NCBI GenBank assembly: GCA_902492045.1
Contig: CABUKB010000008.1
Coordinates: 1 to 64,000, forward strand
Reading direction: 5' to 3'
Origin: an uncultured Oscillospiraceae bacterium
GTDB taxonomy: Bacteria > Bacillota > Clostridia > Oscillospirales > Acutalibacteraceae
DNA length: 64,000 nt
The notes below the pieces were generated by a model. The model saw only the letters and a list, made by a program, of their open reading frames with translations. It did no database searches and was not told the origin of the DNA. This document shows, piece by piece, positions 23,821-31,033 of the stretch (the first letter of the stretch is position 1; every line of letters starts with the position of its first letter). The translations under genes were made by a program, and so were the position numbers.

Positions 23821-24237
23821 ATGAAAAGCTACCGGAAGGAATTGTGGTTCCACCTGCCAACCCGAAGGGGGCTCGTCAACATCACGTCCCAGGTGCAGCA
23901 GGCGGTCAGGGACAGCGGTGTGCAGGAGGGTTTGGTGCTGGTCAATGCGATGAATATCACCGCCAGTGTCTTCATCAACGACGATGAAAGCGGCCTTCAT
24001 CGGGATTTTGAGGCCTGGCTCGAAGATCTGGCCCCTGAGAAGCCTTACAGCCGTTATGCCCACAATGGGTATGAGGACAATGCGGATGCCCATCTGAAAC
24101 GCACCGTTATGGGGCGGGAGGTTGTGGTTGCCATTACCGACGGCAAGCTGGATTTCGGAACGTGGGAACAGATTTTTTATTATGAGTTTGACGGAAAGCG
24201 GGATAAGCACGCTCTGGTCAAGATCATCGGGGAATAA
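23821..24237 (+). CDS. yjbQ: YjbQ/UPF0047 family protein (secondary thiamine-phosphate synthase)
   Basis: 138 residues, the usual family size. The conserved motifs RGLVNITSQVQQAV, VLVNAMNITASVFINDDESGL and the C-terminal HxH-type DAHLKRTVMGREVVVAITDGKLDFGTWE are all present, though some are abbreviated here. E. coli YjbQ weakly complements thiamine-phosphate synthase; the physiological role is not settled. Start ATG 23821 follows GGGGGAGAG. It heads a run of three small enzyme genes (with an ArsC/Spx-like protein and a tautomerase) ending at the terminator at 25067. Confidence 0.9.
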   Translation: MKSYRKELWFHLPTRRGLVNITSQVQQAVRDSGVQEGLVLVNAMNITASVFINDDESGLHRDFEAWLEDLAPEKPYSRYAHNGYEDNADAHLKRTVMGREVVVAITDGKLDFGTWEQIFYYEFDGKRDKHALVKIIGE

Positions 24238-24282
24238 GCCGATGGTGAACGGACCCTTACTCCATGGAAAGAAGGCAGAGGA

Positions 24283-24660
24283 ATGGAATCCGTTACTTTA
24301 ATCCTCTATCCGCCCTGTTCGACCTGCCGGAAGGCCAAGGCCTGGCTGTTGGATCAGGGGATTGCATTTGAAGAACGGTCTATCACACAGCAGCGCCCGA
24401 CAGCGGACGAACTCCGGCTATGGAGCCGGGAAGCGGGGATCCCTCTCAAACGTTACTTCAACACGAGCGGTCTGCTGTACCGTTCCTTGAACTTGTCCCA
24501 GCGTCTGTCCGGCCTGAGCGAAGATGAACAGCTGGATTTGCTTGCATCGGACGGTATGCTGGTCCGCCGTCCGCTTTTGCTCGTCGGAAACCGGGCCCTG
24601 CCTGGATTCCGGCCGGACGAATGGACCGCTTTTTTACGGGGAACCGGCATACTCAAATAA
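24283..24660 (+). CDS. ArsC/Spx-family thioredoxin-like protein
   Basis: 125 residues. The N-terminal redox motif CSTC (YPPCSTCRKAKAWL) lies in a thioredoxin-like fold, and the C-terminal part has LLVGNRALPGFRPDEW, the usual Arg-containing family end. Both cysteines are present, as in Spx, yet the length and neighbours do not show RNA polymerase binding. It may be a reductase of the YffB/ArsC type. It lies 45 bp after yjbQ and 15 bp before the tautomerase gene, so it is probably co-transcribed with them. Confidence 0.87.
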   Translation: MESVTLILYPPCSTCRKAKAWLLDQGIAFEERSITQQRPTADELRLWSREAGIPLKRYFNTSGLLYRSLNLSQRLSGLSEDEQLDLLASDGMLVRRPLLLVGNRALPGFRPDEWTAFLRGTGILK

Positions 24661-24675
24661 AAAGGAGGAAGCGCA

Positions 24676-25014
24676 ATGCCTTGTATCCAAACAAAAGTAA
24701 ACGTCTCCATATCTCCCGAACAGGAAACCCGTTTGAAAACCGGTTTCGGCGAGCTGATGCCGATCCTGCGCAAAAGTGAGGACTGGCTGATGCTGACCTT
24801 TGAGGATCGCTGCCGTTTATACTTTAAGGGAGAAGACCGCCCCGCAGCCTTTGTGGAGGTCAAACTCTATGGCGCTGCCGGTCCCGATGCCTATGACCGG
24901 ATGACGGCGGCCGTGACGGCGCTGCTCAACAAGGAACTGAACATCCCCTCTGAGCGGATTTATGTGAAATACGAAGAAGTGACGTATTGGGGCTATGACG
25001 GCAGCAATTTTTGA
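24676..25014 (+). CDS. MIF/4-oxalocrotonate tautomerase-like protein
   Basis: 112 residues. Mature N-terminus begins MPCIQTKVNVSIS: Pro2 becomes the catalytic base after removal of Met in this superfamily. Conserved KVNV-type strand, a Y-x-x-M-T helix and the C-terminal PSERIYVKYEEV match MIF-like homologues. These convert keto-enol isomers of phenylpyruvate-like acids, but natural substrates in bacteria are unclear. GGAGG lies 7 nt before the ATG. It closes the yjbQ transcription unit before a strong terminator. Confidence 0.88.
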   Translation: MPCIQTKVNVSISPEQETRLKTGFGELMPILRKSEDWLMLTFEDRCRLYFKGEDRPAAFVEVKLYGAAGPDAYDRMTAAVTALLNKELNIPSERIYVKYEEVTYWGYDGSNF

Positions 25015-25066
25015 TGGTACGATCTTTGGTCGCAGGCCCCCCTTCGGATACAACGAAAAAGTGCAG

Positions 25067-25107
25067 ACAGCCTATCCCGGTGAAATTTCACCGGGATAGG
25101 CTGTTTT
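25067..25107 (+). terminator. strong terminator after the tautomerase gene
   Basis: Perfect 19-bp dyad (ACAGCCTATCCCGGTGAAA and its complement) with TTTTT. Between it and the feoA gene (25108-25378) there is only the feo promoter region. Confidence 0.9.
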
Positions 25108-25205
25108 TGAAACTTTTGCACGTATCCATCCGAAAAGGCGTTTACCGGGAAGAAAACCACCCCCTCATCAGAATAGGACCATCGGAATTATGCACAGTTT
25201 AATAG

Positions 25206-25219
25206 TTAGCTTTGACTAA
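25206..25219. promoter_or_regulatory. DtxR/MntR-type box, distal
   Basis: TTAG-CTTTGA-CTAA, a TTAG-N6-CTAA palindrome matching the second box at 25314. It lies ~58 bp upstream of the feo -35. Confidence 0.6.
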
Positions 25220-25276
25220 TTTCGTCGGCAATTCTCCGAATCTGAGCGATCAGCCCTCTGACATTCCCCGAGGCCC

Positions 25277-25305
25277 TTGACAATTTGGGAAAATATGCGT
25301 ATGAT
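25277..25305 (+). promoter_or_regulatory. promoter of the feo operon
   Basis: TTGACA (25277-25282), 17-bp spacer, TATGAT (25300-25305). Initiation is expected near 25312, at the edge of the proximal operator box. Confidence 0.85.
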
Positions 25306-25313
25306 GTACGTGG

Positions 25314-25327
25314 TTAGTAAGAGCTAA
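25314..25327. promoter_or_regulatory. DtxR/MntR-type box, proximal, at the feo start site
   Basis: TTAG-TAAGAG-CTAA, extended on both sides to GTTAG-N6-CTAAC. It covers the expected start of transcription, so binding would block initiation. The DtxR-like gene at the end of this operon is the natural repressor. Confidence 0.7.
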
Positions 25328-25378
25328 CTCTTACATATAAGGCGAATATCTTTGTGGTGAAATAGGGAAGGATGCAGG

Positions 25379-25594
25379 ATGATGCCGCTGGCGCTTGCAC
25401 AAATCGGTGAGGAAAACATTATCAGGAAGGTGGGAGGCAAGCCCGAGGTGAAAAAGCACTTGGAAAATCTCGGTTTTGTCGTGGGCGGAAATGTGACCGT
25501 GATCACCACTCTCGGCGGAAACATCATTGTCAACGTCAAGGAGTCCCGGGTGGCGATCAGCAAGGAAATGGCGCAAAAAATCATGATAGGATGA
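25379..25594 (+). CDS. feoA: FeoA, first copy
   Basis: 71 residues with the SH3-like FeoA fold: the family's hydrophobic strand VGGNVTVITTLGGNIIVNVKESRVAISKEMAQKI matches FeoA, and the stretch KKHLENLGFVVGG corresponds to its helix and turn. FeoA is a small cytoplasmic partner needed for FeoB-mediated ferrous iron uptake. GGAAGG lies 7 nt before the ATG. It is the first gene of the operon under the two metal-repressor-type boxes. Confidence 0.93.
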   Translation: MMPLALAQIGEENIIRKVGGKPEVKKHLENLGFVVGGNVTVITTLGGNIIVNVKESRVAISKEMAQKIMIG

Positions 25595-25628
25595 TTTTGC
25601 CTATATGCGACGGGAGGAGGAAAACCGC

Positions 25629-25850
25629 ATGAAAACACTCAAACAGGCTCGAATCGGCGATACGGTCAGGGTTGTCAGGCTTCATGGTGAAGGAGCTGTC
25701 AAACGGCGTATCATGGACATGGGGATTACCAAAGGGGTCGATGTTCATGTTCGCAAGGTGGCGCCTTTAGGCGATCCGGTCGAAGTGACGGTCCGCGGCT
25801 ATGAGCTGTCGATCCGAAAGGCGGATGCGGACATGATCGAGGTCATATGA
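25629..25850 (+). CDS. feoA: FeoA, second copy
   Basis: 73 residues. It contains the core FeoA motif GDTVRVVRLHGEGAVKRRIMDMGITKGVDV followed by VAPLGDPVEVTVRGYELSIRKADA, which is the canonical form and closer to consensus than the first copy. ATG 25629 has GGAGG upstream; the ATG at 25605 has none. Paired feoA genes before feoB are common in Clostridia, and the two proteins may bind FeoB together. Confidence 0.95.
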   Translation: MKTLKQARIGDTVRVVRLHGEGAVKRRIMDMGITKGVDVHVRKVAPLGDPVEVTVRGYELSIRKADADMIEVI

Positions 25851-25853
25851 CCG

Positions 25854-25881
25854 GAGAGAGGGAGGACCCTCCTCTTTTTTT
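25854..25881 (+). terminator. weak terminator between feoA2 and feoB
   Basis: AGAGGGAGG / CCTCCTCT stem with one mismatch and a tail of seven Ts. It could reduce transcription into feoB, keeping the small FeoA proteins in excess. Confidence 0.45.
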
Positions 25882-25942
25882 GGAGGGCGGTTAGTCGCGC
25901 CTTACCCGGCGCTTCCGATGTGAGGAAAGAGAGGAATATCCT

Positions 25943-28399
25943 ATGGAGTTACGAATTGCCTTAGCGGGCAACCCCAACAGCGGGAAAACAACCCTGTTCA
26001 ACGCGCTCACCGGCTCAAATCAATTTGTGGGAAACTGGCCGGGCGTTACCGTCGAAAAAAAAGAAGGGAAACTTAAAAAATTCGACGGTGTCACCATCAC
26101 CGACCTGCCCGGAATTTATTCGCTTTCTCCCTATACACTGGAGGAAGTGGTGGCCCGCAATTATTTGATTGTGGAACGGCCGGATGCGATCCTAAACATT
26201 GTTGACGGCACCAATCTGGAAAGAAATCTGTATTTGACCACTCAGCTCACCGAACTGGGGATTCCGGTTGTCGTCGCCATCAACATGATGGACGTGGTGA
26301 AAAAGAACGGCGACAAAATCGAGGTGGCGGAACTTTCCCGGGAACTCGGCTGCCCCATTATAGAGATCTCGGCCCTCAAGGGTACCGGTATCCATGAAGC
26401 CGCCCGAGCGGCGGTGGAGGCCGCGAAGTCGGGCAAAACCGTACCGATGCACACCTTCTCCGGGGCGGTGGAACACGCCCTGGCCCATATCGAGGAAGCG
26501 GCTGTACATGACATGCCGGCTGAACAGCAGCGGTGGTATGCCATCAAAATCTTTGAAAGAGACGACAAGGTTCTGGCCCAGTTGGGGCTGGACCGGGATG
26601 TCATGGACCATATCGAGCAGGATATCCGGGCGGCGGAAGAAGAGTGCGACGACGATGCCGAGAGTATTATAACGAACGAGCGCTACCTTTACATCGCTTC
26701 TTTGCTGAAAGGGTGCTACAGAAAGAAAAGCGCCGGCAAACTGTCCACTTCGGACAAGATTGATAAGGTTGTCACCAACCGGTGGGCGGCATTGCCGATA
26801 TTCGCGGTTGTCATGTTTATCGTCTATTATGTCTCGGTGACCACCGTAGGTACCTGGGCGACCGACTGGGCCAATGACGGCGTGTTTGGAGAAGGCTGGC
26901 ATTTGTTTAGCATCGGGTCTTCCGCTTATGAGGAAGCGGCGGAGGCTTATGTGGAGCCGGGCGCTGTCGTGGAGGCGTTTGAATCGGCGGCGGCAGAAGC
27001 CGGAGCTGTGGACGAGGAGGCTTCCAGCGACGAAGAGATCGTCCTGATCCCGGAGGCGGCGGCCTCTCTTGCCACCACCGCTTATCTGTATGACGATGAG
27101 GGCAACGTCGAGAAAGAAATTCCCGTTACCTATGCTTCCTATCTGGAGGCGGCCGAGATCGAGGAGCCGGATCCGGCGGATTATGGCGTATGGGTTCCCG
27201 GTATCCCGGTTCTGATTTCGAACGGCCTGACCGCGATTCACTGCGCAGACTGGCTTCAGGGGCTGATCCTGGACGGCATTGTCGGGGGCGTCGGCGCGGT
27301 ATTGGGTTTTGTTCCCCAGATGTTGGTGCTTTTCCTGTTTCTGGCATTTCTCGAAAGCTGCGGCTATATGGCGCGTATCGCTTTTGTCATGGACCGTATC
27401 TTCCGCAAATTCGGGCTGTCGGGCAAGTCGTTTATTCCCATGCTCATCGGGACAGGATGCGGCATCCCGGGGGTTATGGCGTCCCGCACCATTGAAAACG
27501 AGCGGGACCGCCGCATGACGATCATGACGACCACCTTCATTCCCTGCGGAGCCAAGCTGCCGATCATCGCCCTGATCGCCGGTGCGCTGTTTGGCGGCGC
27601 CTGGTGGGTGGCGCCCAGTGCCTATTTTGTCGGCATCGCGGCGATCATCGTGTCCGGCATTATGCTGAAAAAGACCAGAATGTTCGCAGGGGATCCCGCG
27701 CCCTTTGTCATGGAACTCCCGGCCTATCACCTGCCCACCGTCGGCAACGTACTGCGTTCGATGTGGGAGCGGGCCTGGTCTTTCATCAAAAAGGCGGGAA
27801 CCGTCATCCTGCTGTCCGCCATCCTGCTCTGGTTCCTTCAGGCTTTCGGGTTTGAAAACGGCAGCTTTGGCATGGTGACGGATCTCAACAACTCCATTCT
27901 GGCTGTCATCGGGAGCGCCATCGAGTGGATCTTTATCCCGCTCGGCTGGGGCGAATGGCAGAGTGCTGTTGCGACGATCACCGGCCTGATAGCCAAAGAA
28001 AATGTTGTCGGCACCTTCGGCGTCCTTTTCGGAGGGTTTGACGAGGTGGCGGAAAACGGCTGGCAGATTTGGGCGAATATGCGCGAAGTTTTCACCCCTC
28101 TCTCTGCGTACTCTTTCTTGATCTTCAATTTGCTCTGCGCTCCCTGCTTTGCGGCGATGGGCGCGATCAAACGGGAGATGAACTCGGCCAAGTGGACCTT
28201 CTTTGCCATCGGCTATCAGTGCCTCTTCGCCTATGCGGTTTCTCTGGTGGTGTATCAGCTCGGCATGTTGTTTACGGGGCATGGCAACGTCCTCGGCTCC
28301 ATTGTCGCTTTCGCGATTGTGGCGCTGGTCCTTTACCTGCTGTTCCGCCCGTATAAAGAAGCCGAAAGGCTTTCCAAGCCCGTAAAAATCAAAGAGTGA
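25943..28399 (+). CDS. feoB: ferrous iron transporter FeoB with acidic extracellular insert
   Basis: 818 residues. The cytoplasmic G-domain is complete: G1 GNPNSGKTT, G2 loop, G3 DLPGIYS, G4 NMMD, and G5 (SALKG); a helical insert domain follows to ~270. The transmembrane part has the Gate motifs (LGFVPQMLVLFLFLAFLESCGYMAR; GCGIPGVMASRTI). Between the first helix (~residue 290) and the next (~430) lies an unusually long, Glu/Ala-rich acidic insert (residues ~320-415), which makes this protein ~50-150 residues longer than typical homologues. It imports Fe2+ powered by GTP. It follows two FeoA genes and precedes a small Cys-rich membrane protein. Confidence 0.97.
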   Translation: MELRIALAGNPNSGKTTLFNALTGSNQFVGNWPGVTVEKKEGKLKKFDGVTITDLPGIYSLSPYTLEEVVARNYLIVERPDAILNIVDGTNLERNLYLTTQLTELGIPVVVAINMMDVVKKNGDKIEVAELSRELGCPIIEISALKGTGIHEAARAAVEAAKSGKTVPMHTFSGAVEHALAHIEEAAVHDMPAEQQRWYAIKIFERDDKVLAQLGLDRDVMDHIEQDIRAAEEECDDDAESIITNERYLYIASLLKGCYRKKSAGKLSTSDKIDKVVTNRWAALPIFAVVMFIVYYVSVTTVGTWATDWANDGVFGEGWHLFSIGSSAYEEAAEAYVEPGAVVEAFESAAAEAGAVDEEASSDEEIVLIPEAAASLATTAYLYDDEGNVEKEIPVTYASYLEAAEIEEPDPADYGVWVPGIPVLISNGLTAIHCADWLQGLILDGIVGGVGAVLGFVPQMLVLFLFLAFLESCGYMARIAFVMDRIFRKFGLSGKSFIPMLIGTGCGIPGVMASRTIENERDRRMTIMTTTFIPCGAKLPIIALIAGALFGGAWWVAPSAYFVGIAAIIVSGIMLKKTRMFAGDPAPFVMELPAYHLPTVGNVLRSMWERAWSFIKKAGTVILLSAILLWFLQAFGFENGSFGMVTDLNNSILAVIGSAIEWIFIPLGWGEWQSAVATITGLIAKENVVGTFGVLFGGFDEVAENGWQIWANMREVFTPLSAYSFLIFNLLCAPCFAAMGAIKREMNSAKWTFFAIGYQCLFAYAVSLVVYQLGMLFTGHGNVLGSIVAFAIVALVLYLLFRPYKEAERLSKPVKIKE

Positions 28400-28424
28400 G
28401 TTAGCCCGATAGGGGGGATTGCGA

Positions 28425-28598
28425 ATGTGGACCTGGATACTGAATAATGGCGCGACCTTGCTGGTGGGCGTTCTTTTGCTTGCGGTGGTTGCGGCGATAC
28501 TCGTGTACATGGTCAGAAACAAAAAGAAGGGGAAATCCTCCTGCGGCAGCAGCTGCTCGAATTGTCCGATGGGCGGCAAATGTCATCAGAAAAAGTGA
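28425..28598 (+). CDS. FeoB-associated Cys-rich membrane protein
   Basis: 57 residues. One N-terminal membrane helix (ATLLVGVLLLAVVAAILVYM) precedes a basic segment and a cysteine-rich tail SSCGSSCSNCPMGGKCHQ, with four cysteines. This matches the small FeoB-associated protein family found just after feoB in Firmicutes. It may hand iron from or to the transporter on the membrane face; this is inferred from context and cysteines. It lies 26 bp after feoB, and a GGGGGG ribosome site precedes the ATG. Confidence 0.9.
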   Translation: MWTWILNNGATLLVGVLLLAVVAAILVYMVRNKKKGKSSCGSSCSNCPMGGKCHQKK

Positions 28599-28662
28599 GG
28601 GGAACGGGAGGCGCAGGGCATCTGCCGGCGTCTCCCGTACTTTATCGGCGGAGGGATAGGAT

Positions 28663-29067
28663 ATGGCGGAACAGGGATCGTCCATCACCGCTTCCACGAT
28701 CCGGTATCTTCTGATCCTGGGGAAGCTGGACCGGGGAGAACGCGGTATCCGCTGTGTACGCATCGCGGAACAACTAGGCCTATCAAAGCCGAGCGTCCAT
28801 CGAATGATGGAAGGCCTTTGCCAGAGGCAATGGATTCAAAAAAGCCGGTACGGCACCGTCAGCCTGACAGAAAATGGGCGTTTGGTCGCCGAACGGTACG
28901 GAAGATGCGCGCAAGCCGCCCGCCTGTATTTCGATGCGGTTTTGCCGCCGGACAGCGATTTGGACGGTATCACCTGTGCTTTTCTCGCACAGATTCCCAT
29001 GGATCGTGTGGAGGCGGTGTATGGGAGGATCCGCAGCCGGCTGGCGGATTTCAAGCCCTCGGGTTGA
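28663..29067 (+). CDS. DtxR/MntR-like metal-dependent repressor
   Basis: 134 residues. The winged helix (~15-75) has the DtxR-type order TASTIRYLLILGKL, IRCVRIAEQLGLSKPSVHRMMEGL, and the wing with LTENGR. A short helical dimerisation domain follows (~80-134), which in the family binds Fe2+ or Mn2+; the SH3-like third domain is absent as in MntR. It is the last gene of the feo operon, and two matching TTAG-N6-CTAA boxes lie at the feo promoter, so it likely closes a feedback loop: metal-loaded repressor shuts iron uptake. A hairpin (28604-28639) lies between the preceding gene and this one. Confidence 0.85.
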   Translation: MAEQGSSITASTIRYLLILGKLDRGERGIRCVRIAEQLGLSKPSVHRMMEGLCQRQWIQKSRYGTVSLTENGRLVAERYGRCAQAARLYFDAVLPPDSDLDGITCAFLAQIPMDRVEAVYGRIRSRLADFKPSG

Positions 29068-29085
29068 TCGAACCCTGGTATTAAG

Positions 29086-29134
29086 CCCCGTTTGGGTACG
29101 CTTTGCAGGAAGCGGCGTCCAAACGGGGTCTTTT
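29086..29134 (+). terminator. terminator of the feo operon
   Basis: CCCCGTTTGG / CCAAACGGGG perfect 10-bp stem with a TCTTTT tail. Confidence 0.85.
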
Positions 29135-29259
29135 CAGTGCGGCAATAGGATCAACCGGCGGGTTTTCATGTGGGAGCGTATCCCGGTGTGGACAAAATAG
29201 AAACAACCTCTCCTTATTTGGCATAGACTGGAGCAAAGACATAAAGGAGAGTGAAGCTT

Positions 29260-29832
29260 GTGACAACCGTATATAAAATTTTTATTGATCAGGGACATAA
29301 TCCGCAAAATCCCAATGCGGGAGCCGAGGCAAATGGACTTCGTGAACAGGACATCACATATGAGGTGGGAATACGTCTGGCCGAACTGCTTCGGGAAAAT
29401 CCGCGCTTTGAAGTGCGGCTGTCCCGGAATTCCCCGACTGAGCAGCTGGGCACGAGCAATGCGACCAGTCTGGCCGCCCGTGTAAACGCCGCCAATAGCT
29501 GGGGGGCGGATTATTTTATCAGCCTGCACTGCAATGCGAGCCCTATCACGGAGGCAAGCGGCAGTGAAGCCTATGTATACAGCATCGGCAGCGCCGCCTA
29601 TTATTTGGGTGAGCAGATTCTGGCCGGGCTGAACTACACGACGGGTCTACCCAACCGAGGGGTGCGCGCCAACCCGAATTTGTATGTTCTGCGCCGCACC
29701 AGGATGCCGGCTGTATTGGTGGAAATGGGTTTTTTGACCAATCCATACGATGCGGAACTGCTATCATCCGATCCTCAGAGCTTTGCCCGTGGAATTTATG
29801 ACGGTATTCTGGATTACTTGGACATTCTGTGA
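29260..29832 (+). CDS. N-acetylmuramoyl-L-alanine amidase (Amidase_3)
   Basis: About 190 residues, the catalytic domain alone. Zinc ligands and catalytic Glu are visible: IDQGHN (His), the conserved Glu in LREQDITYEVG, SLHCNA (His), and the terminal VEMGFLTN (catalytic Glu). There is no signal peptide and no cell-wall binding domain, so it may be cytoplasmic or released on lysis, as for CwlC-like or endolysin-type amidases in spore formers. GTG 29260 is preferred, with AAAGGAG upstream. It stands alone after the feo terminator. Confidence 0.9.
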   Translation: MTTVYKIFIDQGHNPQNPNAGAEANGLREQDITYEVGIRLAELLRENPRFEVRLSRNSPTEQLGTSNATSLAARVNAANSWGADYFISLHCNASPITEASGSEAYVYSIGSAAYYLGEQILAGLNYTTGLPNRGVRANPNLYVLRRTRMPAVLVEMGFLTNPYDAELLSSDPQSFARGIYDGILDYLDIL

Positions 29833-29899
29833 CGCATAATAGACGATCATTTGCACAGGCTATGGGTATAGGCATAAAAAGAAATCGAGGACAATGAAA

Positions 29900-30025
29900 A
29901 TGGAAAAACCATCGAAAGATCAAAAACGCAATAAAAAATCGAGCGGCAACAATCAATGGACCAATCCCCATGCCGCTTTGCGCCCTGACAATCGCGAACG
30001 CCGGGACGGTCCGGGGGGCGAATGA
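29900..30025 (+). CDS. small hypothetical protein, 41 residues
   Basis: A 41-residue frame, MEKPSKDQKRNKK... ending in NRERRDGPGGE, rich in Lys, Asn, Arg and Gly. GAGG lies 9 nt before the ATG. It resembles the small basic disordered proteins found in spore-forming Firmicutes, but I do not recognise a family. No membrane segment. It lies 67 bp after the amidase gene and before a hairpin at 30056-30088, so it could be co-transcribed. It may be a real small gene or chance coding. Confidence 0.45.
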   Translation: MEKPSKDQKRNKKSSGNNQWTNPHAALRPDNRERRDGPGGE

Positions 30026-30055
30026 CCGCCTGTTGCCCATAAGGATACCGGTGGT

Positions 30056-30088
30056 ACGGCCGGCCGCATACGCCATGCGGCCGGCCGT
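30056..30088 (+). terminator. hairpin after the small basic-protein gene
   Basis: Perfect 13-bp stem (ACGGCCGGCCGCA / TGCGGCCGGCCGT) with a 7-nt loop and a poor T-tail (TGCTT). Possibly a terminator for the amidase unit. Apart from the promoter and transcript at 30346-30475 I see no other element in the gap 30026-30502. Confidence 0.55.
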
Positions 30089-30345
30089 TGCTTACGGCGA
30101 TTTGAAGGCATCTTGATGGGGCCTGTACAGAAGTGAAATGGCTGTGTTTTATAATCGTTTCACATCCTGATGCTTATTCAGAGCATCTATTTTGGCCTAA
30201 TGGCATTCCGGTTGCGTTCCGTCCTCCGGCTTTTTCAGATGGATCAGGCATAGGGCTATCCGAACCTCTTTTTCTGGGGATGTTCTTGATCCCCTATAAC
30301 AGCTTATGCACAAGTGGACAAACTGTGTGCGGTTTTGTCGGTTTC

Positions 30346-30374
30346 TTGACAGGCGTCCATTTATGCCGTACTAT
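30346..30374 (+). promoter_or_regulatory. promoter of the small RNA candidate
   Basis: TTGACA (30346-30351), 17-bp spacer, TACTAT (30369-30374). No open reading frame follows before the terminator at 30429-30475. Confidence 0.6.
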
Positions 30375-30380
30375 GAAATA

Positions 30381-30475
30381 AAGAGGCTATTCCGTAGTTG
30401 TCATTCATTCCGCAGATGCCTGGAATGCGGGGAGACCGGACGAAAGCCGTCCGGTCTCCCCGTGCTTGTTTTTTT
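30381..30475 (+). ncRNA. candidate small RNA (about 95 nt) with terminator
   Basis: A predicted transcript runs from about 30381 to a strong terminator: perfect 13-bp stem (GGGGAGACCGGAC / GTCCGGTCTCCCC at 30429-30461) and a long T-tail (30466-30475). It has its own promoter, no coding frame and no ribosome site, so an independent small RNA is plausible. It could also be the shared terminator of an unrelated transcript. It converges on the gene at 30503-30676. Confidence 0.4.
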
Positions 30476-30502
30476 AAGACAATCAAAGAGAGGCGCAGGA
30501 CA

Positions 30503-30676
30503 TCACCCGTTGTGTTTTTTCATGAGATTCTCTGCACAGGATTTTAGTTCCTCGACCGTATTCATTTCAGGGCCGGACTGCGTGAGCGTCTCCTGGACAA
30601 ACGGAGGCAGGGTGTTGAAATATTGCAGCATTTCCTGGTTTTTGCATACCGACGGTTGATTCTGTTTTTGTTCCAT
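30503..30676 (-). CDS. small acidic helical protein, paralogue of its neighbour
   Basis: 57 residues (MEQKQNQPSVCKNQEMLQYFNTLPPFVQETLTQSGP...). GGAGGG lies ~7 nt before the ATG, so the gene is well expressed by signal. Its C-terminal half aligns with that of the upstream gene: LPPFVQETLTQ...NTVEELKSCAENL against LPEEIQEQINA...RTEQDIRQFVQNL. No family is recognised. It is predicted to be two or three short helices, no membrane segment, one or two cysteines. It is 17 bp downstream of its paralogue on the same strand. Confidence 0.75.
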   Translation of the reverse strand: MEQKQNQPSVCKNQEMLQYFNTLPPFVQETLTQSGPEMNTVEELKSCAENLMKKHNG

Positions 30677-30692
30677 GGTCTTTTCCCTCCTC

Positions 30693-30872
30693 TCAGGCCC
30701 GCATGGTGAGATTTTGCACAAATTGTCGGATATCCTGTTCCGTACGGAATTCATCGGCGTGCGCGTTGATCTGCTCTTGTATCTCTTCCGGCAGCCGGCT
30801 GATGTCGTCAAACGGGTTGCCTCCCCGCGGATACGCTGAAATGCCCGGCCCGCTAAACGTATCTTGTCCCAT
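30693..30872 (-). CDS. small helical protein, first of a tandem pair
   Basis: About 59 residues from ATG 30872 (GAGGGAG upstream, spacing ~7), starting MGQDTFSGPGISAYPRGG: a Gly/Pro-rich, probably flexible head followed by a helical LPEEIQEQI...EQDIRQFVQNL segment shared with the downstream gene. The family is unknown to me. The gene is the start of a two-gene unit transcribed leftward. Such pairs often arise by tandem duplication; any function is a guess. Confidence 0.7.
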   Translation of the reverse strand: MGQDTFSGPGISAYPRGGNPFDDISRLPEEIQEQINAHADEFRTEQDIRQFVQNLTMRA

Positions 30873-31033
30873 TTGGCTCCCTCTTTCGTCTGTGAACTGG
30901 AAAAAGTCCATGCAGAGATCCGCATAGAATCCTTTCCACGGTTAGTGTGGACGGATTGAAAACGCGTAGGTACGGGAAACGCTGGATGACAAAATTTGAT
31001 AAAAGAAAATTGTAATAGAAAGGGGAGAAGACG

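Noticed and set aside
25011..25202. 63-residue frame between the tautomerase and the feo promoter
   Set aside because: It covers the strong terminator at 25067-25107.
26192..28579. 795-residue frame on the minus strand opposite feoB
   Set aside because: Long GC-rich antisense shadow of FeoB; no ribosome site or domain, and the FeoB frame is unmistakable.
30133..30381. 82-residue frame before the small RNA candidate
   Set aside because: Composition and lack of a good ribosome site; it overlaps the promoter at 30346-30374.
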